Positions 41,461 through 45,841 of a DNA stretch of 45,841 bases are shown one piece after another. Source of the DNA: Microcaldota archaeon. GTDB lineage: Archaea; Micrarchaeota; Micrarchaeia; Anstonellales; Bilamarchaeaceae. The notes under the pieces are model-generated. The model worked only from the letters and a program-made list of their open reading frames with translations, had not been told where the DNA came from and did no database searches. The stretch is taken from NCBI GenBank assembly GCA_030648615.1, contig JAUSHJ010000007.1:1-45841 (forward strand), written 5' to 3'. A program made the position numbers and the translations under genes. Each line of letters starts with the position of its first letter. The first letter of the stretch is position 1.

Positions 41461-41516
41461 CTAGATGGTAGAAAGTAGAACGACTGCTAGACGCAAGACC
41501 CAAGACTGGAAACAGA
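41461..41516. repeat. A-rich dispersed intergenic repeat, copy 5
   Basis: CTAGATGGTAGAAAGTAGAAC... then CTAGACGCAAGACCCAAGACTGGAAACAG. Lies right after a stem-loop array; a shorter TGGTAGAAGGTAGAC piece (41337-41351) lies before it, so the array is bracketed. Confidence 0.45.
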
Positions 41517-41517
41517 G

Positions 41518-42057
41518 TTATGCAATAGCCCGCTTCTTGGCTTCTGTGGGTTCTTTTTTGGTTAAAATAATATATTTGTCAAAACTAACATATCGTTCTT
41601 CGTTGGTCACAGTATTAAGAATGACAGTTTTTATCTCACGACGCAAGTTAGCATATTCTTTATTCCAACGATCGCTGTAACGGTCTGTAGACTTGCTTAA
41701 CACTTCCAGATTCAATGCAGTTTCTCCACTCATTTGAATTTGTAATTGTTCATTTTGTCCAAATTTGTAATTAGGGTAGAATTGGGCTTCGTAAATCTTA
41801 CTAAACTCAGGTAAAATATGGCTGAGCTGGGATAAGTTCACAATTCCAGTCTGTCCCTCGCTCTCCATGAATTTTCTCGTTCTCCCATCATATAGCAATG
41901 CAGAAATTGTAATCTTGAAACTCCAGTTATCGGTGGACGTAATCACAATCCTAAGACTGTCCTTAGAATTAGTCAACTCTTCCATGACTACTTTACGAGC
42001 ATTCGAAAGATCAATCGAACTCCAATTCTTTACCGGTGTAACATCAGTGCCTGCCAT
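41518..42057 (-). CDS. Hypothetical soluble protein
   Basis: 179 aa, mixed alpha/beta, no signal peptide or membrane helix. ATG lies just after an (AT)n tract (42079-42095) that can serve as a TATA region. No family recognised. Confidence 0.65.
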   Translation of the reverse strand: MAGTDVTPVKNWSSIDLSNARKVVMEELTNSKDSLRIVITSTDNWSFKITISALLYDGRTRKFMESEGQTGIVNLSQLSHILPEFSKIYEAQFYPNYKFGQNEQLQIQMSGETALNLEVLSKSTDRYSDRWNKEYANLRREIKTVILNTVTNEERYVSFDKYIILTKKEPTEAKKRAIA

Positions 42058-42148
42058 GAATTGAATGTGTTGGCATGCATATATATATATATATAGTTAA
42101 CGATTTTCATTTAGCGCGTAGTATCTCCTTGAAGTTTTGAAATTCAGA

Positions 42149-42316
42149 ATGAAACGAAAGACTGCCGTTGGTTTCATATTGCCACAAAGATATCTTTGCC
42201 TAATGATTCCTTATGATTAGCCTAATGAAAACTAGCCTTAATCATTAGGTTATTCGTTAATAATCATTAGGTTCGTAAACTTAAAGTTGCCAAGTGTCAA
42301 CTTCAGATAGTTGACA
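42149..42316. repeat. Inverted-repeat-rich spacer upstream of the SNF2 gene's 3' end
   Basis: ATGAAAC/GTTTCAT (42149-42155/42171-42177), palindrome CAAAGATATCTTTG (42185-42198), CCTAATGATT (42199-42208) against AATCATTAGG twice (42240-42249, 42262-42271), and TGTCAAC/GTTGACA (42295-42301/42310-42316). No gene seen in 42058-42340. Confidence 0.6.
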
Positions 42317-42340
42317 GATGTAAACCTCTTACTAATACAT

Positions 42341-44707
42341 TTAGTCAGCATCCCGCAATTCAAACAATTCTCTCAGTTTCCCGGTATCAAGTTTTGCCAG
42401 AATGCTTTCACCAGAACCTATGATGGAATCAGCAAGCTCCTTCTTCCTATTAAGCATATCTTCTATTCGTTCTTCTATGGTTCCTTTAGTAGTTAACTTA
42501 TAGACAAATACATTCTTGTTCTGGCCAATCCGATATGCTCTATCTGTTGCTTGATTTTCAACTGCTGGATTCCACCAGCGGTCAAAGTGGATTACGTTGA
42601 CAGCCTTGGTTAGATTTAAACCTGTCCCCCCTGCTTTAAGCGACAGGAAAAAGATTTTAGGAATATCACTATCTTCCTGGAATTTTCTTACAAGTTCATC
42701 CCTTTGAGTTCGTCCAAGCTTTCCATGCAGATAAGAAAAATGTGCCCGCTCTCTTTCCAAATTGAATTCTTTTTTCATATTCTTATATAAGAGTTCAGCC
42801 ATTTCAGTGTATTGAGAAAATACGAGCGCTGATTCCCCGTTTTCAATCATAGTGTCTAGTAATTCTCGTAATCGTTCTACCTTACCGGAACGTTCTCCTA
42901 GTTCAGCAGAATCCTTAAGGAAATTAGCGGGGTGATTACACACCTGTTTCAGTTTTGTTATGGCAGCGAATATCGCAATTTTACGTTTCGGTCCTTCTTC
43001 CGATTCTATTCTTTCGAGCATCGAATCGACAACTGCTTTATAGAGTGTCGCCTGCTCCGGAGTGAGCAAACACCACTCAGTAAACTCATTTTTATCAGGA
43101 AGGTCTGCAATGATACTCTTATCGCTTTTCAAACGTCGCAAAAGAAACGGACTTATGGCACCGCGCAATGCTTTTCTTCTACTATCATCAAAATCATTTT
43201 CAATAGGTAACGCAAATTTCTCCTTGAATTCTTCCCATGACAAAAGATAACCAGGATTAAGGAATTGCATTATCGACCATAATTCCGAAAGACGATTTTC
43301 AATCGGTGTTCCTGTGAGTGCAATACGTATTTTAGTGCGTATTTTTTTGATATACTGAGACTGCTTTGTGAAAGGATTTTTGATATTCTGTGCTTCATCC
43401 AAAACGACCATTCCCCATTCAAGAGAACCTAATTCTTCAACATCTCTCCAAGCAAGCGAATAGCTTGTTATTAGTATATCTGCCTTCGCAACTTCACGAG
43501 AAAATTCCACGCCGTCATGCCGTTCTGATCCATGGTGAACTAGCACCTGTAGTTTTGGCGCGAATCGTGAGAATTCATCAAGCCAATTACCAATAACCGA
43601 AGTAGGGCAAAGAATCAAAATTGGTCGCTTTCCCTGAGCTACCTGCCTGATACAATGTGCAATCACCTGCACAGTTTTTCCAAGTCCCATATCATCGGCA
43701 AGCAAAGCACCGAATCCTAGTTGTGTTAAAAAATCAAGCCAGCCCAACCCACGTTTCTGATATGGCCTAAGACTACCGCAAAAACCTTCTGGCTCATTGA
43801 GTGTGATAAATTTACTTGCTTCATTTTTGTTTCCATCTAATTGCATAACATCGAGCACTGAATCAAACTGTGAAAGGCCATTTTCATTCTTGGATAAAAA
43901 AACAGTTTCTATTCCGTCTCCTGCAGCCATCAGACTAAATTTGATAAAATCTGCAGGCGAACTAGCTTTTCCATCTTTTACGTTTTCAATCAATTCCATA
44001 ACCCTAAGTGCATCCTCTGGATTTATTTCAACCCATTTATCTTTAACTTGTACAAGATGTGCCTTGCTTTTGGCTATTGCAGCAAATTCCTCAGGACGCA
44101 TCTGAAGCCCACCGAGTGAAATCATAGGATCATATAATAGCATTTTCTGAGAATTGATGCCTCCCCCTTCAGTCATCAACGTATTTTTAAGAATAAAACT
44201 AACTCCGGGTTTTGTTACCCCATTACGTTTAATTTCTAAATTCTTTGGAATCTGCACTGCGAATCCTGCTTTCCTCAAAGTATATGCATCCTGCTTTAGG
44301 AATAGATATACGTCTTCAGTAGTAAGCTCGAGAATTCCATTCCTAAGATCAGAACCTGACGCAGTAAATCCGGAAACTTTTGATACTTCTATAAGTTTTT
44401 TTTCGGTGCAATTCTTAAGAATTGGATTCAACGATGCTGAAGCTTGATCCAGAGGATAAATAAGACTTGGATCTGTTCTTGCCTGCATGAAGAATTCCAG
44501 TTTCCAATTATTATTTTTTATTTCTGATTTCTTCTTCGACCCTAATTTTTTCTCTGTTTCTAACTCGTTATCTTTCTGAGTTTTAGGTGATGGCATACTG
44601 AGCCTAAAAAGTAAATTATAATCATCGGAAGAGTGAAACTGACTACTCACGCTATTAGTAACAGAAATGAAAGTTGAACGTTTTCGATTTGGATGATTAT
44701 TTGACAT
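42341..44707 (-). CDS. SNF2-family helicase with SNF2-associated domain
   Basis: 788 aa. Residues ~75-300 resemble the SNF2-associated (DUF3670-like) region. ATPase: LADDMGLGKTVQ near 340, LDEAQNIKNP near 438, LTGTPIENRLSELWS, helicase C ATDRAYRIGQ near 730. DNA translocase or remodeller. Bacterial relatives often have an N-terminal SWIM zinc finger, absent here; the first ~70 residues are low-complexity. GAGGGTC precedes ATG. Confidence 0.92.
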   Translation of the reverse strand: MSNNHPNRKRSTFISVTNSVSSQFHSSDDYNLLFRLSMPSPKTQKDNELETEKKLGSKKKSEIKNNNWKLEFFMQARTDPSLIYPLDQASASLNPILKNCTEKKLIEVSKVSGFTASGSDLRNGILELTTEDVYLFLKQDAYTLRKAGFAVQIPKNLEIKRNGVTKPGVSFILKNTLMTEGGGINSQKMLLYDPMISLGGLQMRPEEFAAIAKSKAHLVQVKDKWVEINPEDALRVMELIENVKDGKASSPADFIKFSLMAAGDGIETVFLSKNENGLSQFDSVLDVMQLDGNKNEASKFITLNEPEGFCGSLRPYQKRGLGWLDFLTQLGFGALLADDMGLGKTVQVIAHCIRQVAQGKRPILILCPTSVIGNWLDEFSRFAPKLQVLVHHGSERHDGVEFSREVAKADILITSYSLAWRDVEELGSLEWGMVVLDEAQNIKNPFTKQSQYIKKIRTKIRIALTGTPIENRLSELWSIMQFLNPGYLLSWEEFKEKFALPIENDFDDSRRKALRGAISPFLLRRLKSDKSIIADLPDKNEFTEWCLLTPEQATLYKAVVDSMLERIESEEGPKRKIAIFAAITKLKQVCNHPANFLKDSAELGERSGKVERLRELLDTMIENGESALVFSQYTEMAELLYKNMKKEFNLERERAHFSYLHGKLGRTQRDELVRKFQEDSDIPKIFFLSLKAGGTGLNLTKAVNVIHFDRWWNPAVENQATDRAYRIGQNKNVFVYKLTTKGTIEERIEDMLNRKKELADSIIGSGESILAKLDTGKLRELFELRDAD

Positions 44708-44860
44708 TTAATTTGACCCTCTGATTTTATCAGAAATATGTTTCCCCTTATATTATACCAAGAGATATTTAATAGTATAATCAGCAAACGTTTTTTTCAA
44801 TCAATATAATCGAGGATAATGTTAATTCAATAAATTTTGATATTCATATGTGTAATGAGA

Positions 44861-45832
44861 TTATGCAGCCAATTGTGCAATAACACCATCGAAACCTTCT
44901 CCTTCTTTTACCCTTACTGCTGCAATACCTGCTTCCCTTGCAGGATGTATGTCGTGTCGTCTGCTGTCACCAACCATTAATCTAGGCTCTAGATGCTCCC
45001 TGATTAGAGCATAAGTATATTTTTCTTTTGGCATACCTAACCTAACAAGAGGAATAGGTGGATAAGATTCGCTTGCAAGATCATTGGTAACAATCATCGC
45101 ATCAAATAAACTTGATAACTCTTTTTCTCCTTCAGAAGTCTTAACCTTTTTTCTCAGAAGATCCATTGCCTCACTATCGCGCCGGTCGCTGAATAATACT
45201 ACAGAATAACCTGCTTTTTTCATTTCTTCGATGCATGCGATTGCCTGTGGAAAAACCTGTGAATTTTCCAACCTCTGATCCCAGTACTTCTGATATGCTT
45301 CTCTTGCAATGACACGTAGTTGTGCTATCACTTCACCACTCTTAATCTTTTCACGTGCCAATTCCATCAACATAAGATACATTCGCATTTCCATGTCTCT
45401 ATATTGACCAAATTTCCAAAGCTCTTCTCTTGCTTCTCCGCGTGCTTTCTCATATGCAGCATTTATCTCTTCTGAAGTTGCACCAAGACCGAAAGAAGTT
45501 AACCTAAGAGTTACAAGTTCCATTGCTCCTTTCAACGCGTTTTCATGGATTTTATTTCCACCGCCTATTATAGTACCGTCCATATCGAACAGCACATATT
45601 TCCCCTGGTCTTTTGCCCAGCCAAAAGCCTGAGCTTGTGCCAATTTAGTGTACTCACTAGCATAAGCTCTTTTGAATGCAGATGATACGTCAACAGTAGT
45701 AACCTCAAAATTTTCATCCATAAAATTACAGCGCAATTTGGAACTCTCGCGCTTATTATTAGTATCCCACTGTGCACCAACAAACCAGGGCTTATCATCT
45801 GTGGGCAGCCAAAGATTTTTTCTTGCACCCAC
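44861..45832 (-). CDS. HAD-superfamily hydrolase with N-terminal extension
   Basis: At least 323 aa; the frame is open to the window edge, so the 5' end may be missing (GTG 45832 is the first usable start). HAD motifs: FDMDGTII near 82, LFSDRRD near 214, and MVGDSRRHDIHPAREAG near 286. Helical cap between motifs I and II. A phosphatase-type activity is likely; substrate unknown. Confidence 0.88.
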   Translation of the reverse strand: MGARKNLWLPTDDKPWFVGAQWDTNNKRESSKLRCNFMDENFEVTTVDVSSAFKRAYASEYTKLAQAQAFGWAKDQGKYVLFDMDGTIIGGGNKIHENALKGAMELVTLRLTSFGLGATSEEINAAYEKARGEAREELWKFGQYRDMEMRMYLMLMELAREKIKSGEVIAQLRVIAREAYQKYWDQRLENSQVFPQAIACIEEMKKAGYSVVLFSDRRDSEAMDLLRKKVKTSEGEKELSSLFDAMIVTNDLASESYPPIPLVRLGMPKEKYTYALIREHLEPRLMVGDSRRHDIHPAREAGIAAVRVKEGEGFDGVIAQLAA

Positions 45833-45841
45833 AGAGGATTG

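Noticed and set aside
42079-42095. (AT)n tract as replication origin element
   Set aside because: Only a short dinucleotide run; no origin-binding repeats or Orc1/Cdc6 gene nearby.

Overview
The window looks like a chromosomal segment from an archaeon, most likely a DPANN lineage (Micrarchaeota/Diapherotrites-like). The archaeal markers are thermosome, PCNA, aIF6, aIF5B, RpoE'/Spt4, eS19/eL31/eL39/LX, prefoldin alpha, PDCD5, SRP54/FtsY, D-aminoacyl-tRNA deacylase, class III prepilin-like signals, GAGGTG ribosome binding sites and tRNAs with several introns. The DNA is AT-rich, genes are short and packed, and many genes are hypothetical. No lineage assignment is proven here.

Layout. 1-250: tandem array of non-identical stem-loops, then dtdA. 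1115-3432: hypotheticals, a DUF4389 membrane protein and a free-standing LAGLIDADG endonuclease. 3519-4371: a structured leader and PCNA. 4377-6491: a decayed ORF, membrane/hypothetical genes and a TRAM protein. 6513-11932 (minus): secreted or membrane-anchored proteins around pheS, whose 3' end is lengthened by a palindrome array. 12018-15513: small hypotheticals, a lipoprotein and a gene-rearrangement junction. 15709-17358 (minus): thermosome. 17604-22127 (plus): VapBC, an SRP54 interrupted by an intein inside its P-loop, and a DUF1460 amidase-like gene. 22204-22410 (minus): RNase P RNA. 22829-23193: tRNA-Phe and tRNA-Met, each with two apparent introns. 23349-29411 (minus): type IV pilus-like operon (ATPase plus pilin-like proteins). 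29466-30165: second VapBC, next to a 54-bp copy of the ftsY 3' end. 30442-34656 (minus): eS19-PDCD5-eL39-eL31-aIF6-LX-prefoldin-FtsY operon. 34838-37893 (minus): DUF4256, a second pilin-like cluster and a lipoprotein. 37915-38748: Spt4 and RpoE'. 38924-41330: membrane metalloprotease and aIF5B. 41355-45832: stem-loop array, hypothetical, SNF2 helicase, HAD hydrolase.

Two themes stand out. First, many intergenic gaps, and the 3' end of pheS, hold runs of short stem-loops with 5-10 bp stems spaced about 23-31 bp. Different copies share linkers and carry paired (compensatory) stem substitutions, so the palindrome itself appears conserved. Several arrays adjoin an A-rich dispersed repeat (CTAGAC...GAAAC). 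Second, intervening sequences are dense: an SRP54 intein, a free-standing homing endonuclease, four tRNA introns (one in a T-loop), and gene 3' ends that have been partly duplicated at pheS, ftsY and a lipoprotein gene.
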